Assembly: GCF_001644195.2 (NCBI RefSeq)
Contig: NZ_LWBL02000071.1
Span: 1 to 33,292, forward strand
Length of the DNA stretch: 33,292 nucleotides
Origin: Bacillus marinisedimentorum
GTDB lineage: Bacteria > Bacillota > Bacilli > Bacillales > Bacillaceae_O
Direction of reading: 5' to 3'
In this document: positions 1-9,769 of the stretch, piece by piece
How the letters are laid out: every line of letters starts with the position of its first letter
Numbering within the stretch: the first letter of the stretch is position 1
Notes under the pieces: model-generated
The model's database searches: none
Told to the model about the DNA's origin: nothing
What the model saw: the letters and a program-made list of their open reading frames with translations, nothing else
Position numbers and translations under genes: made by a program

Positions 1-106
1 ATCATTCCGCAAAGGATTTTCACCCCATACCCGGCTGATTCACTCAACCGGATTTTTTCTGCCCAAATTGCCACATAACCATCACCTGTAAAACCATTCC
101 GTGATC

Positions 107-162
107 GCAAAAAGTGCCAGGAATTGACCCACTGGATGACCTTCAGAGAATACCTGGCACTT
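107..162 (-). terminator. Rho-independent terminator of the 98-aa gene
   Basis: Arms AAGTGCCAGG (112-121) and CCTGGCACTT (153-162) form a 10-bp stem around a long 31-nt loop. Read on the minus strand the second arm runs into CACTTTTT, as expected for an intrinsic terminator about 50 bp past the stop of the 211-507 gene. The long loop is unusual. Confidence 0.55.
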
Positions 163-210
163 CCCCTTCACCAAACAACCATAATCCCTCAATTGCTTGA
201 TAACCTTTCA

Positions 211-507
211 TTAAAAGAACCAGCCTTTTTCTTTTTTTTGTTCTTTCATTTGCTGGAGTTCTTGCTTTATATCTGCAAGGTGCCCGGCTATTTCCTGAAG
301 TTGCTTCTGGATAGGCATTAATTGTTCTGATGATGGTTGAGAAGCAGATTCTGTTTTCGCAGTGCGCCGGAGAGTATCAGCCATCGATATATCCTTAATC
401 AGATTTGTCACAGTTCCCATAAGGACATCCATGTTAGCCGATGATAAATCGGTGCCTTCACTCTTGGATGAGGAACTTCCATTATTATTTTCGTCGTTCG
501 AAATCAT
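211..507 (-). CDS. Hypothetical 98-aa coiled-coil protein
   Basis: I do not recognise the family. The protein is hydrophilic with no signal peptide or membrane segment. The first 25 residues are rich in Ser, Asn and Gly and probably disordered. Residues about 60-92 (PIQKQLQEIAGHLADIKQEL onwards) show heptad spacing and are likely a coiled coil, followed by a short basic tail ending GWFF. The start is supported by AAGGAG eight bases upstream of the ATG. A hairpin with a T-tract follows at 107-162, so it is probably monocistronic. The upstream 41-aa gene on the same strand has its own terminator. Low-complexity acidic/Ser N-termini with a C-terminal coiled coil are common in small sporulation or surface-associated proteins of Bacillaceae, but that is only a guess. 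Confidence 0.7.
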   Translation of the reverse strand: MISNDENNNGSSSSKSEGTDLSSANMDVLMGTVTNLIKDISMADTLRRTAKTESASQPSSEQLMPIQKQLQEIAGHLADIKQELQQMKEQKKEKGWFF

Positions 508-587
508 TTTACATACTCCTTTTCATTCAATTTTTAAAAGTGAACTCAGGCCAGGCTATTTTGTGCCTGGAAATGAACTATAAAGAA

Positions 588-617
588 GGAAAAACCCCTG
601 GAAGATAAATTCCAGGG
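588..617 (-). terminator. Rho-independent terminator of the 41-aa membrane peptide gene
   Basis: CCCTGGAA (596-603) pairs with TTCCAGGG (610-617) around a 6-nt loop. On the minus strand the stem is followed by GTTTTTCC. It lies 45 bp after the stop of the 663-788 ORF. Confidence 0.7.
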
Positions 618-662
618 ATCAGACCAGCTGCCGGCCAATTTGTTAATCAGCACCTGTAAACA

Positions 663-788
663 TTAGCAGCCAATCGTTTCACAAAGGGCATTTCTGATAG
701 GCTCCTGATCCGCTCCTAAAAGCGCTGCCAACAGCAGGGCAACAAGCAAAACGACAGCAATCAAAAATATCACCAGGTTAAAGTCCAT
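663..788 (-). CDS. Small single-span membrane peptide, 41 aa
   Basis: Translation begins MDFNLVIFLIAVV and continues as one hydrophobic helix to about residue 25, then a short polar tail GADQEPIRNALCETIGC with two Cys residues. There is a strong SD (AGGAGGG, 797-803). The in-frame ATG at 794 sits only 2-3 nt from it, so the ATG at 788 (spacing 8-9) is the likelier start. A terminator follows at 588-617, which supports a real transcription unit. Size and layout resemble the many small membrane peptides made during Bacillus sporulation, but I do not recognise a named family. Confidence 0.6.
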   Translation of the reverse strand: MDFNLVIFLIAVVLLVALLLAALLGADQEPIRNALCETIGC

Positions 789-990
789 ATTCATATCCCT
801 CCTTTATCTATCTAACAGGATTGTAAGGACCTTACAGAACTAATGTATGTAAATATAGCAGACATGCTGTAAGCAAATATCACAATAATAGAAAAAAGGG
901 CATTTAATAGATTGCTGTTACTAGATTATTTTCTCAGCCGTATTAGGGTTTTTGTTAAGATTCGGTTCTTTATAACATCTGGAACGGGAA

Positions 991-1181
991 GTTGATTTCA
1001 GCTGCAGGGACTCGCTTTCCGCGGGTCGGGCGGTGTGCCTTCACATCACTGGCGCTCTGGCGGGGTCTCCCCTGTCCCGCTGTTCCCGCAGGACAATTGA
1101 ACAAGCTTTCTCGAATCAGCTACCGCACGAAGGAAATGAGGAGCATTTACGAGGAGTCGAGCCCCTTTGGCCCCAATCAAC
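991..1181 (+). repeat. Dispersed palindromic repeat, copy R1 (gttgatt family, 3'-arm insert)
   Basis: Begins GTTGATTTCAGCTGCAGGG and ends CCCCTTTGGCCCCAATCAAC. It carries the shared core (CGCGGGTCGGGCGGTG ... GCGGGGTCTCCCCTGTCCC) and, between CCCGCAGGA and AGTCGAGCCCC, an extra ~60 bp that includes ACCGCACGAAGGAAAT. The same insert is seen at about 19.95 kb and, inverted, at about 33.2 kb. No ORF here has a usable ribosome binding site. Confidence 0.8.
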
Positions 1182-1238
1182 TGGTGCGTGAAAAGAAGTG
1201 CCAGTTTTCAATACTTTTCCTTTAAAGTAATTACAATT

Positions 1239-1320
1239 GAGTGGATTAGAACGGAAGGCATGCCGAACGCCCTGCGGCAAAGAAGACACTGTGAATGCGA
1301 CCGGAGGGAAGCAGGAAAGG
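1239..1320 (-). repeat. Truncated repeat copy R2 (5'-arm insert fragment)
   Basis: Read on the minus strand it contains CTTCCCTCCGGTCGCATTCA and GTGTCTTCTTTGCCGC, the insert also seen at 25246-25310, and then GGCATGCCTTCCG and TAATCCACTCAA, the family's end module. The core is missing. It lies 58 bp from R1, in the opposite orientation. Confidence 0.65.
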
Positions 1321-1412
1321 ATAAGATTCAGGAAATCAAAACAAAACTCCTAACTATACCCCGTTGAATAGGTGCTTTTTGAATTTTAATAGTAAACAGC
1401 CGTTCTTTTTTA

Positions 1413-2408
1413 TTAGTGCCGTTCTTCCTGTCCTGCAAGTGAAAAATTCTTCTGGTCGAGTAAAAACTCAAAAATGAGAAAGGGCACTTTGTTGGCTGTC
1501 AGCGATAGAAATTGCTGGATGAACGGGAAATCACTGGTTTCAAAGTTATGAAGCAGTTCATTCCACCATTCTGTTTCATACCTGCAGATCATGCTCAGGT
1601 TATACAGAATCAGGTAGTGGATAAGAAGTTCGGGAAACGGTTCATACAACGGCTTTTCTGTTCCGATGTGCATGGTATGCATATCAAAGTTATACATAAA
1701 TGGATGGGAGGCATACCGCTTTACAGGAGTTTGGCAATTAATGCGAATCGAGTCGTTTTCAGGAGAGTATTGGACGTCGGTTTTTTTGGTCATTTGTTTT
1801 TGTAGAAAGGAACTGAACCGACCGGCAGTCATCTTTAAATCATCCAAAATCGCAGCTGGTATGTAATACTCTGTATCAAAGGCTGAACCTATTAAATACT
1901 GATGGGGTTTATTTTTCTGGAAAAGAAACAAATCGCTTAACTCCGGCAGCCTTCTCAATAGTTGTCCCATGGTATACTTCTCACCTTCTAAATGTTTCAT
2001 GTGAAACATTTTGTCGGAAAAATGAGTGAACAGGCCTTCTTTTTGGATTTTCACTTCATCTTCGAGAAATACATAGTTTTTCTTTTTGCGCTTTCGTGTC
2101 GAAACGCCGTGAGCGAGAACACTTGAAGATGCAGGATAAAAAGGATCGGAAAGCAGGACGCATGCCTTTATCAAATGCACCATTCCGTAGAACAGCAGGA
2201 CAGGCTGGATGGAGAGCGGCGCAATTTTAGCCTGCTCGTAATAGGTTCTTCCATGCTGCAGATAATAAATGAAGGTATAGCAATTATCGTAACTTAATGA
2301 TACCGTGTCTTTGCGGTTCTCCCATTCATAATATCGCTGCAAAAAAATTTGGGAGTTTGCTGCGGATTGAAAAACTGAATATGATTTCCATATATTTTTT
2401 CGATCCAA
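1413..2408 (-). CDS. yaaC: YaaC family protein
   Basis: Matches the YaaC family, a Bacillaceae protein of unknown biochemical role that sits divergently next to guaB, as it does here. It is about 331 aa, cytoplasmic, with no signal peptide; a basic patch STRKRKKK lies near residue 110. Start choice: the frame opens at an ATG at 2432, but that codon lies upstream of the GGGGGGAGG motif, which would place the ribosome site inside the gene. The in-frame TTG codons at 2411 and 2408 are 6 and 9 nt downstream of GGAGG and are better starts; I use 2408 (TTG-GAT-CGA). The stop is close to the repeat block at 991-1320, and no clear terminator is visible after it. Confidence 0.88.
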   Translation of the reverse strand: MDRKNIWKSYSVFQSAANSQIFLQRYYEWENRKDTVSLSYDNCYTFIYYLQHGRTYYEQAKIAPLSIQPVLLFYGMVHLIKACVLLSDPFYPASSSVLAHGVSTRKRKKKNYVFLEDEVKIQKEGLFTHFSDKMFHMKHLEGEKYTMGQLLRRLPELSDLFLFQKNKPHQYLIGSAFDTEYYIPAAILDDLKMTAGRFSSFLQKQMTKKTDVQYSPENDSIRINCQTPVKRYASHPFMYNFDMHTMHIGTEKPLYEPFPELLIHYLILYNLSMICRYETEWWNELLHNFETSDFPFIQQFLSLTANKVPFLIFEFLLDQKNFSLAGQEERH

Positions 2409-2472
2409 CAATTGAATCCTCCCCCCTAACATGTCTGACCTATTCTGAATAATTAAACTTATTTAACCTTTC

Positions 2473-2501
2473 TTGACAGTAGTTTAACCAATTGATAAGC
2501 T
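2473..2501 (+). promoter_or_regulatory. Candidate sigma-A promoter of guaB
   Basis: TTGACA (2473-2478), a 17-nt spacer and TAAGCT (2496-2501), about 50 nt before the guaB start. The -35 is perfect and the -10 is weak. No convincing PurR box is visible between yaaC and guaB. Confidence 0.45.
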
Positions 2502-2525
2502 ACTAATAATATTTTCAGGAAATAA

Positions 2526-4004
<1,479 letters not shown>

Positions 4005-4019
4005 TTTCGCATTTTTTCC

Positions 4020-4056
4020 AATAGAGCATGAGGAACTTCCTCATGCTCTATTTTTT
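4020..4056 (+). terminator. Rho-independent terminator after guaB
   Basis: AATAGAGCATGAGGAA pairs perfectly with TTCCTCATGCTCTATT and is followed by a run of T. It starts about 15 nt after the guaB stop. Confidence 0.92.
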
Positions 4057-4119
4057 TGTCGATTTCTGTGATAAAATTACGTTTGTTGAATTAAAAGCTA
4101 AAGGGGAACGAATATACAA

Positions 4120-5463
4120 ATGCGAACAAAGCAATCGTTTATTTTGAGTTTGATAACAATTTTCATGTTAAGTATAGTTTTTGGAAGTGCTGCACCAGCC
4201 AAGGCAGCAGGTGAGCTTGAACTTAGTGCCGAATCAGCTATCCTTGTCGATGCTGCTTCCGGAAAAATCCTTTATGAAAAGGATGCGGATAAACCGCTGC
4301 CGCCGGCAAGTATGACAAAAATGATGACAGAATATCTTGTTCGTGATGCGATTGAAAAAAATCAAATTGAATGGGACCAGAAAACGAGCATAAGCCAGTA
4401 TGCTCATGAAATTTCCCAGAATACAGACTTATCGAATGTTCCGCTCAGGATTGAAGAGAAATATAGTGTCCGTGAACTTTATGAAGCGATGGCGATTTAT
4501 TCAGCGAATGGCGCGACGATTGCCCTTGCTGAACTAGTGGCCGGCAGTGAAAGCAATTTTGTGAAGATGATGAATGAAAAAGGTAAGGAAATGGATCTTG
4601 GTGACTTCAAATTTGTCAATACGACAGGTTTGAATAACTCCGATTTGCTTGGTAATCATCCGGAAGGAACGCGTCCTGATGAGGAAACCATGATTACTGC
4701 CAGAGGGACAGCGAAGCTTGCCTACCACTTGATCAAGGATTATCCCGATGTGATTGAGATTGCGAGTATCCCGATTAAAAAGTTCCGTGATGGAACAGAT
4801 GATATGACAAAAATGGACAACTGGAACTGGATGATTCCCGGATCGATTGAACCACAGTTTGATTATGAAGGTGTCGATGGTATTAAAACTGGTTCCACGA
4901 GCCTGGCGGGATACTCATTTACAAGTACCGCAAAACGGGACGGTATGAGGCTTATTTCCGTAGTCATGAAGACGTCTTCCTATAGTGAAAGGTTCACCCA
5001 GACCAAAAAACTTCTGGATTACGGATTCAGCGGCTTCGATTCAAAAGAGCTGTTTCCAGCCGGGTATCAGATAAAAGGAAAATCAGAGGTGCCAGTTGTA
5101 AAAGGAAAAGAGAACAATGTTAAAGTGGAAGCCGAAAAGGCCCTTACCTCTGTTATCCGTAAGGGTGAAGACGATAAATACAGTGCTGAGTATGCTCTAA
5201 ACGAAGACAAACTGACAGAAGAAGGCGAATTGACAGCTCCGCTTGAAGAAGGAGAAAAAGTAGGCAAGGTTGTGCTGAAGTATTCGGGTGAAAATGATTA
5301 CGGTTATTTGACGAAAAAAGGTTCAGCAAATGAGTCTGTGCCGCTTGTCACGACAGAAAGCGTTGAAAAAGCAAACTGGTTTGCCCTTGCAATGAGGGGA
5401 GTCGGCGGGTTTTTCGGTGATATTTGGTCAAGTGCTGCAGATACTGTAAAAGGCTGGTTTTAA
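4120..5463 (+). CDS. dacA: D-alanyl-D-alanine carboxypeptidase (PBP5)
   Basis: Low-molecular-weight penicillin-binding protein that removes the terminal D-Ala from peptidoglycan pentapeptides. It acts outside the membrane. The 447 aa include a signal peptide (MRTKQSF followed by a hydrophobic stretch, cleavage after AKA near residue 29), the SxxK nucleophile motif S64-M-T-K67, the S128-A-N130 motif and K256-T-G258. A PBP5 C-terminal beta domain follows (about 285-385), then an amphipathic C-terminal helix (about 412-447, ending DTVKGWF) that anchors the enzyme to the membrane. Length and layout match B. subtilis DacA (443 aa). The SD AAAGGGG lies about 13 nt before the ATG. Terminators on both sides suggest a single-gene transcript. 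Confidence 0.97.
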   Translation: MRTKQSFILSLITIFMLSIVFGSAAPAKAAGELELSAESAILVDAASGKILYEKDADKPLPPASMTKMMTEYLVRDAIEKNQIEWDQKTSISQYAHEISQNTDLSNVPLRIEEKYSVRELYEAMAIYSANGATIALAELVAGSESNFVKMMNEKGKEMDLGDFKFVNTTGLNNSDLLGNHPEGTRPDEETMITARGTAKLAYHLIKDYPDVIEIASIPIKKFRDGTDDMTKMDNWNWMIPGSIEPQFDYEGVDGIKTGSTSLAGYSFTSTAKRDGMRLISVVMKTSSYSERFTQTKKLLDYGFSGFDSKELFPAGYQIKGKSEVPVVKGKENNVKVEAEKALTSVIRKGEDDKYSAEYALNEDKLTEEGELTAPLEEGEKVGKVVLKYSGENDYGYLTKKGSANESVPLVTTESVEKANWFALAMRGVGGFFGDIWSSAADTVKGWF

Positions 5464-5468
5464 ATGGA

Positions 5469-5494
5469 ATCCCCCGCTAAGCGGGGGATTTTTC
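5469..5494 (+). terminator. Rho-independent terminator after dacA
   Basis: ATCCCCCGCTAAGCGGGGGA then TTTTTC: a 9-bp GC-rich stem with a tight loop and T-tract, starting 5 nt after the dacA stop. Confidence 0.93.
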
Positions 5495-5532
5495 AATGGG
5501 TAAGAAAGTATAGGTTTTTCAAGGAAGATTAT

Positions 5533-5600
5533 TGTCCAGCTGCGAGCCCTAGCGGCTACCGACATAAGCATACGCCTTGCGCTTTTCTTGTTTTAATACA
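5533..5600. repeat. Possible remnant of a second Bacillaceae intergenic repeat
   Basis: The segment around GTCCAGCTGCGAGCCCTAGC and ACATAAGCATACGCCTTGCG looks like a short intergenic repeat I remember from Bacillus-type genomes. No second copy lies in this window, so this rests on memory only. The rest of 5495-5759 shows no gene; the pdxS leader from about 5650 is AT-rich with no promoter I can call firmly. Confidence 0.3.
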
Positions 5601-5759
5601 AGGTCCTTATAGGATGAGGAGACAAACTTTGTATAAAAAAATAGGATTTTTGGACAATTTGAGTTAAAATAAATATCAAGTGAATTCGTCGGGCAGGATA
5701 ATTCCTGTAAAAATCAGACGTGGAAATTCAACATCATCTACATATAGGGGGAATTATAG

Positions 5760-6647
5760 ATGTCTCAATCAACAGGTACTGACCGCGTAAAACGCGGAAT
5801 GGCAGAGATGCAAAAAGGCGGCGTCATCATGGACGTAGTCAATGCAGAACAGGCGAAAATTGCTGAAGAAGCCGGTGCTGTGGCAGTCATGGCGCTTGAG
5901 CGTGTTCCGGCCGATATTCGTGCCGCCGGCGGTGTAGCCCGTATGGCAGATCCGCGAATTATTGAAGAAGTCATGAATGCCGTATCCATTCCGGTTATGG
6001 CGAAGTCCCGTATCGGGCATGTTGTCGAAGCCCGCGTACTCGAAGCTATGGGTGTAGATTATATTGATGAAAGTGAAGTGCTTACGCCAGCTGATGAAGT
6101 GTACCATACCAATAAGCGTGATTTCACTGTTCCATTTGTCTGCGGCTGCCGCGACATTGGCGAAGCGACACGCCGAATTGCCGAAGGTGCTTCCATGCTC
6201 CGTACGAAAGGTGAGCCGGGAACAGGCAATATCGTTGAAGCGGTCCGCCATATGCGTATGGTTCAGGGGCAAATCCGAAAAGTTGCCAATATGAGTGAAG
6301 ATGAATTGATGACTGAAGCGAAAAACCTTGGTGCTCCTTATGAGCTTATGCTTCAAATCCATCGTGAAGGAAAGCTGCCGGTCGTCAACTTTGCCGCCGG
6401 CGGAATCGCAACACCTGCCGATGCAGCATTAATGATGCAGCTTGGTGCTGACGGCGTATTTGTGGGATCAGGCATTTTCAAATCCGACAAGCCGGAAAAG
6501 TTTGCCCGTGCGATTGTTGAAGCGACTACCCATTATGAAGATTATAAACTGATCGGAGAACTTTCCAAAGGGCTTGGAACAGCGATGCAGGGCATCGAAA
6601 TCTCTTCCCTTCTGCCAGAGCAGCGCATGCAGGAGCGCGGCTGGTAA
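5760..6647 (+). CDS. pdxS: Pyridoxal 5'-phosphate synthase, synthase subunit
   Basis: Forms PLP directly from ribose 5-phosphate, glyceraldehyde 3-phosphate and ammonia supplied by PdxT. It assembles as a dodecamer decorated with PdxT subunits. The 295 aa have normal length. The (beta/alpha)8 barrel carries the two catalytic lysines: K82 in VMAKSRIGH and K150 in [11 protein letters not shown]. The C-terminal phosphate-binding loop [15 protein letters not shown] and the [11 protein letters not shown] segment are intact. The start is supported by TAGGGGGAATTATAG before the ATG. pdxT follows after 30 bp, so both are made from one transcript. Confidence 0.98.
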   Translation: MSQSTGTDRVKRGMAEMQKGGVIMDVVNAEQAKIAEEAGAVAVMALERVPADIRAAGGVARMADPRIIEEVMNAVSIPVMAKSRIGHVVEARVLEAMGVDYIDESEVLTPADEVYHTNKRDFTVPFVCGCRDIGEATRRIAEGASMLRTKGEPGTGNIVEAVRHMRMVQGQIRKVANMSEDELMTEAKNLGAPYELMLQIHREGKLPVVNFAAGGIATPADAALMMQLGADGVFVGSGIFKSDKPEKFARAIVEATTHYEDYKLIGELSKGLGTAMQGIEISSLLPEQRMQERGW

Positions 6648-6677
6648 TTTAACAGCTTGTATAAAGGAGACAGCAAG

Positions 6678-7268
6678 ATGGCTAAAATAGGTGTACTCGG
6701 GCTTCAGGGCGCTGTACGTGAGCATGTTCGTTCCCTTGAAGCATCCGGCGCAGAAGCGATCGTCGTAAAACGTGTCGAACAATTGGACGGCCTTGACGGA
6801 CTGATCGTTCCCGGCGGGGAAAGTACGACAATGCGCCGGTTGATTGATAAATATCAGTTTCTTGAACCGCTGAAGCAATTTGGCGAGAACGGCAAGCCGA
6901 TCTTCGGCACATGTGCAGGCCTTATTTTGCTGGCAAAAGACATTGCCGGCCAGGATTACGCCCATCTTGAATTGATGGATATGAAGGTCGAACGGAACGC
7001 ATTCGGACGTCAGCGTGAAAGCTTTGAAGCAGAACTTATGATTGAAGGAGTTGCCGATGACTATATCGGTGTCTTCATCCGTGCTCCATATGTTCTTGAA
7101 GTCGGCAGCGAGGTTGATGTGCTTTCCAAGCATAATGACAGAATTGTAGCGGTCAGACAGGGACATTATTTGGCCTGTTCCTTCCATCCGGAATTGACCG
7201 ATGATCATCGCTTCACCGCATACTTCGTGAAGATGGTCGAAGAAGCTAAAGAAAAACAATCTGTATAA
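6678..7268 (+). CDS. pdxT: Pyridoxal 5'-phosphate synthase, glutaminase subunit
   Basis: Class I glutamine amidotransferase that releases ammonia from glutamine and channels it into PdxS. It has 196 aa, like B. subtilis PdxT. The triad is visible: C79 in FGTCAGL, H170 and E172 in SFHPEL. The oxyanion/glutamine-binding segment [11 protein letters not shown] is also present. The frame is open from 6657, but AAGGAG eight bases before the ATG at 6678 and the family N-terminus ([16 protein letters not shown]) fix the start. It is cotranscribed with pdxS; the seryl T-box unit follows. Confidence 0.97.
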   Translation: MAKIGVLGLQGAVREHVRSLEASGAEAIVVKRVEQLDGLDGLIVPGGESTTMRRLIDKYQFLEPLKQFGENGKPIFGTCAGLILLAKDIAGQDYAHLELMDMKVERNAFGRQRESFEAELMIEGVADDYIGVFIRAPYVLEVGSEVDVLSKHNDRIVAVRQGHYLACSFHPELTDDHRFTAYFVKMVEEAKEKQSV

Positions 7269-7310
7269 AATGGCCGGATGGCTGCTTAACATGCTGTTTT
7301 AATGAAAATG

Positions 7311-7339
7311 TTGCATTTTTGTGCCGATTGTAGTACATT
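7311..7339 (+). promoter_or_regulatory. Sigma-A promoter of the serS T-box unit
   Basis: TTGCAT (7311-7316), a 17-nt spacer and TACATT (7334-7339), placed just before the start of the T-box leader. Confidence 0.6.
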
Positions 7340-7349
7340 ATGAAATACA

Positions 7350-7606
7350 AATTATAAGCGAACGAAAGCGATGAGGGGAATCAGTAACAGCTGTAGTTTT
7401 TTTACAGAGAGCCGGTGGCTGGTGCAAACCGGTAAAAATACACTGTGAATCCGTCCCTGAGCAAAAATGCTGAATCATGAGTAGGCATTTTCGGCAATTC
7501 CAGCCGTTATCAAAAGCCAGAGAGGGAGGCATTCATATGCCTTCAATCAGGGTGGCAACGCGGGAATACACTCCCGTCCCTTTTACCATAGGGACGGGAG
7601 TTTTTT
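7350..7606 (+). promoter_or_regulatory. T-box leader, serine-type (UCC specifier)
   Basis: The transcript leader senses uncharged tRNA-Ser and controls read-through into serS. The hallmark T-box AGGGTGGCAACGCG is at 7549-7562. Stem I carries the apical element GGCTGGTGCAAACCGG and the specifier loop GTGAATCCGTCCC, where TCC (7450-7452) is a serine codon. The intrinsic terminator ACTCCCGTCCC / GGGACGGGAGT plus TTTTTT is at 7570-7606; the T-box overlaps its competing antiterminator. The serS start is about 145 nt further on. The specifier calls for the GGA-anticodon serine tRNA, not the UGA one encoded just downstream of serS. Confidence 0.95.
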
Positions 7607-7751
7607 GTTTGTAGGCTGGGTTTGTTAATAAGACAGGGGAATCAGCGGAATCCCGCAGGAACTCGGCCGAAGGATCATCTTTTGAGCCCTTTATAACAAC
7701 AAGTAGATCTGACATACCCTTTTGTAAAAGAACGAAAAGGAGGAAGGAATC

Positions 7752-9032
7752 ATGCTCGATATCAAATTTGTAAGAGCGAACTTTGAAGACATCAAGCACA
7801 AACTGAAGCACAGGGGGGAAGACCTCTCCAATTTCGACCGATTCCCTGAGCTGGATGAAAAACGCCGGAAATTGATTCAGGAAACCGAAGAATTGAAGAG
7901 CAAGCGAAATGAGGTATCCAAGCAAATTTCTGTCATGAAACGGGAGAAAAAAGATGCGGATGACCTGATTGCCGAAATGCGGGAAGTCGGGGATGCTGTC
8001 AAAAAACTGGATGAAGAACTGCGTCAGGTTGAAGAGAAATTGGAAATGATCATGCTGACCGTTCCGAACATCCCTCACGAATCCGTGCCGGTTGGGGATA
8101 GTGAAGATGAAAATGTCACTGTCCGTACATGGGGAGAGGTCCGCGAGTTTGATTTTGAAGCGCAACCGCACTGGGATATTGCCGGTGAGCTTGACATCCT
8201 CGACTTTGAACGTGCATCTAAAGTGACGGGAAGCCGCTTTGTCTTTTATAAGGGACTTGGGGCCAGGCTGGAGCGGGCCCTGCTGAATTTCATGATGGAT
8301 CTGCATCATGATGAACACGGTTATGAGGAAATGCTGCCGCCTTACATGGTAAATAGGGCAAGCATGACCGGAACAGGCCAGCTGCCGAAGTTTGAAGAGG
8401 ACGCCTTCAAAATCCGTGAGGAAGATTATTTTCTTATTCCGACAGCTGAGGTCCCAGTCACGAACTATCACCGTGATGAGATTCTTGATGCTGGAGATTT
8501 ACCGAAAAACTATGTCGCATACAGCGCCTGTTTCCGTTCTGAAGCAGGTTCAGCGGGCCGTGATACGCGCGGATTAATCCGACAGCACCAGTTCAATAAA
8601 GTGGAACTTGTCCGCTTTGTGAAACCGGAAGATTCCTACGCGGCGCTTGAGGAGCTGACAGGGCATGCTGAAAAAGTGCTGCAGCTTTTGAAGCTTCCAT
8701 ATCGGGTCATGAGCATGTGCACAGCTGATCTTGGATTCACGGCGGCAAAGAAATATGATATCGAGGTATGGATTCCTAGCTATGAAACATACCGTGAAAT
8801 CTCTTCTTGCAGCAACTTCGAAAGCTTCCAGGCAAGACGCGCGAATATCCGCTATCGTCCGGAAGCAAACGCAAAGCCGGAGCATGTCCACACTCTGAAT
8901 GGATCCGGACTTGCGATCGGCCGTACGGTTGCCGCCATTCTGGAAAATTATCAGCAGGAAGACGGAAGTGTCGTCATTCCAGAAGTCCTTCGCCCTTATA
9001 TGGGGAATAAAGAAGTGATTCAAAAGGGATAA
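7752..9032 (+). CDS. serS: Seryl-tRNA synthetase
   Basis: Class II aminoacyl-tRNA synthetase that charges tRNA-Ser with serine. It has 426 aa (B. subtilis 425). The N-terminal part (about 1-105) holds the long antiparallel coiled-coil arm that grips the tRNA variable arm (the [20 protein letters not shown] region). The catalytic core follows with motif 2 ([20 protein letters not shown]) and motif 3 ([19 protein letters not shown]). The start follows AAAAGGAGGAAGGAATC. Expression is under the T-box just upstream; a strong terminator follows the stop. Confidence 0.98.
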   Translation: MLDIKFVRANFEDIKHKLKHRGEDLSNFDRFPELDEKRRKLIQETEELKSKRNEVSKQISVMKREKKDADDLIAEMREVGDAVKKLDEELRQVEEKLEMIMLTVPNIPHESVPVGDSEDENVTVRTWGEVREFDFEAQPHWDIAGELDILDFERASKVTGSRFVFYKGLGARLERALLNFMMDLHHDEHGYEEMLPPYMVNRASMTGTGQLPKFEEDAFKIREEDYFLIPTAEVPVTNYHRDEILDAGDLPKNYVAYSACFRSEAGSAGRDTRGLIRQHQFNKVELVRFVKPEDSYAALEELTGHAEKVLQLLKLPYRVMSMCTADLGFTAAKKYDIEVWIPSYETYREISSCSNFESFQARRANIRYRPEANAKPEHVHTLNGSGLAIGRTVAAILENYQQEDGSVVIPEVLRPYMGNKEVIQKG

Positions 9033-9037
9033 TGATT

Positions 9038-9064
9038 AGGAGGGGGACTTCCCCCTCCTTTCTC
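9038..9064 (+). terminator. Rho-independent terminator after serS
   Basis: AGGAGGGGG-ACTT-CCCCCTCCT stem-loop followed by TTCTCTTT, 6 nt after the serS stop. Confidence 0.88.
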
Positions 9065-9165
9065 TTTAAAAAGAAACTCATGTATGAATAAGTCCAGGAC
9101 CTCTCTTCGACGCTGCATAGCGGTCTGTTTGCAGAAACTTGCCAGGCATTTATGCTCCTGGGTTG

Positions 9166-9195
9166 TTGACATCGTGAATTACCCTGTGATATATT
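9166..9195 (+). promoter_or_regulatory. Sigma-A promoter of tRNA-Ser
   Basis: TTGACA (9166-9171), an 18-nt spacer and TATATT (9190-9195), 16 nt before the tRNA. This is close to consensus, as expected for a stable RNA gene. Confidence 0.8.
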
Positions 9196-9211
9196 AATTT
9201 TTGTCGAAAAC

Positions 9212-9304
9212 GGAGGAATACCCAAGTCTGGCTGAAGGGATCGGTCTTGAAAACCGACAGGGGCTTTGCGGCCCGCGGGGGTTCGAATCCCTCTTCCTCC
9301 GCCA
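9212..9304 (+). tRNA. tRNA-Ser (anticodon UGA)
   Basis: Acceptor arms GGAGGAA and TTCCTCC, discriminator G and an encoded CCA. The anticodon loop CTTGAAA gives anticodon TGA. The long class II variable arm (CAGGGGCTTTGCGGCCCGCG) and the T-arm GGTTCGAATCC are present. It is in the same place as the serine tRNA downstream of serS in B. subtilis. Confidence 0.97.
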
Positions 9305-9352
9305 TCTCAAAAAATGACTCAATTGCGCATAAAATTGGAGATTTTTCTTTTG

Positions 9353-9384
9353 ATTCGTTACTTTCGGGTAACGGATTTTTTTAT
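9353..9384 (+). terminator. Rho-independent terminator after tRNA-Ser
   Basis: ATTCGTTAC-TTTCGG-GTAACGGAT followed by TTTTTT, about 50 nt past the tRNA. Confidence 0.8.
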
Positions 9385-9444
9385 TTGATTTTTTATAAAT
9401 ACAGGATTTTGGTAGAAGGGAATTTGGTCTTCTGATGCTTATCC

Positions 9445-9578
9445 GTTCCTTTCCGCTCCAGGCATTCGCTTTCCGCGGGGCGATCGGGAAGCCTCCTCGG
9501 CGCTATTCGCGCCTGCGGGGTCTTCCCTGTTCGCTATTCCCGCAGGAGTCGAATGCCTTCCGCTCCAATCCACTCAGT
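9445..9578 (+). repeat. Dispersed palindromic repeat, copy R3 (ggcattcg subfamily)
   Basis: Same architecture as the copies at 20.28 and 25.22 kb, but the outer stem is GGCATTCG / CGAATGCC instead of GGGGCTCG / CGAGCCCC, and the inner stem is GGGAAG / CTTCCC instead of GGTGAG / CTCACC. Both sides of each helix changed together. It ends TTCCGCTCCAATCCACTCAG. No insert is present. The rest of 9385-9660 shows no gene. Confidence 0.8.
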
Positions 9579-9663
9579 TAGAACAATTTCTTTCGGTTTT
9601 CTAATTTCAGTCATCAGTAGAACAGGTGCAGAATCTCTTTTTTTAAAAACCATGTAGTTGAAT

Positions 9664-9706
9664 ACAAAACAAAACACCTGGATTTTCGTCTCCAGGTGTT
9701 TTGTTT
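9664..9706 (-). terminator. Rho-independent terminator of dgk-dck (possibly bidirectional)
   Basis: CAAAACACCTGG (9670-9681) pairs with CCAGGTGTTTTG (9692-9703). On the minus strand the stem is followed by TTTTGTATTC. It lies about 65 bp beyond the dck stop. Confidence 0.7.
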
Positions 9707-9769
9707 GCTATTTGTTTTTGTGCTTGATTTTACATGCTATCCAGGACCACTTGCTCAGGATGCCTTTTC

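Noticed and set aside
992-1367. Short frames of 77 and 66 aa in the repeat region
   Set aside because: They read through repeat copies R1 and R2 and lack ribosome binding sites.
5464-5667. 67-aa frame directly after dacA
   Set aside because: It begins in the dacA terminator hairpin and has no SD; the segment looks like an intergenic repeat.
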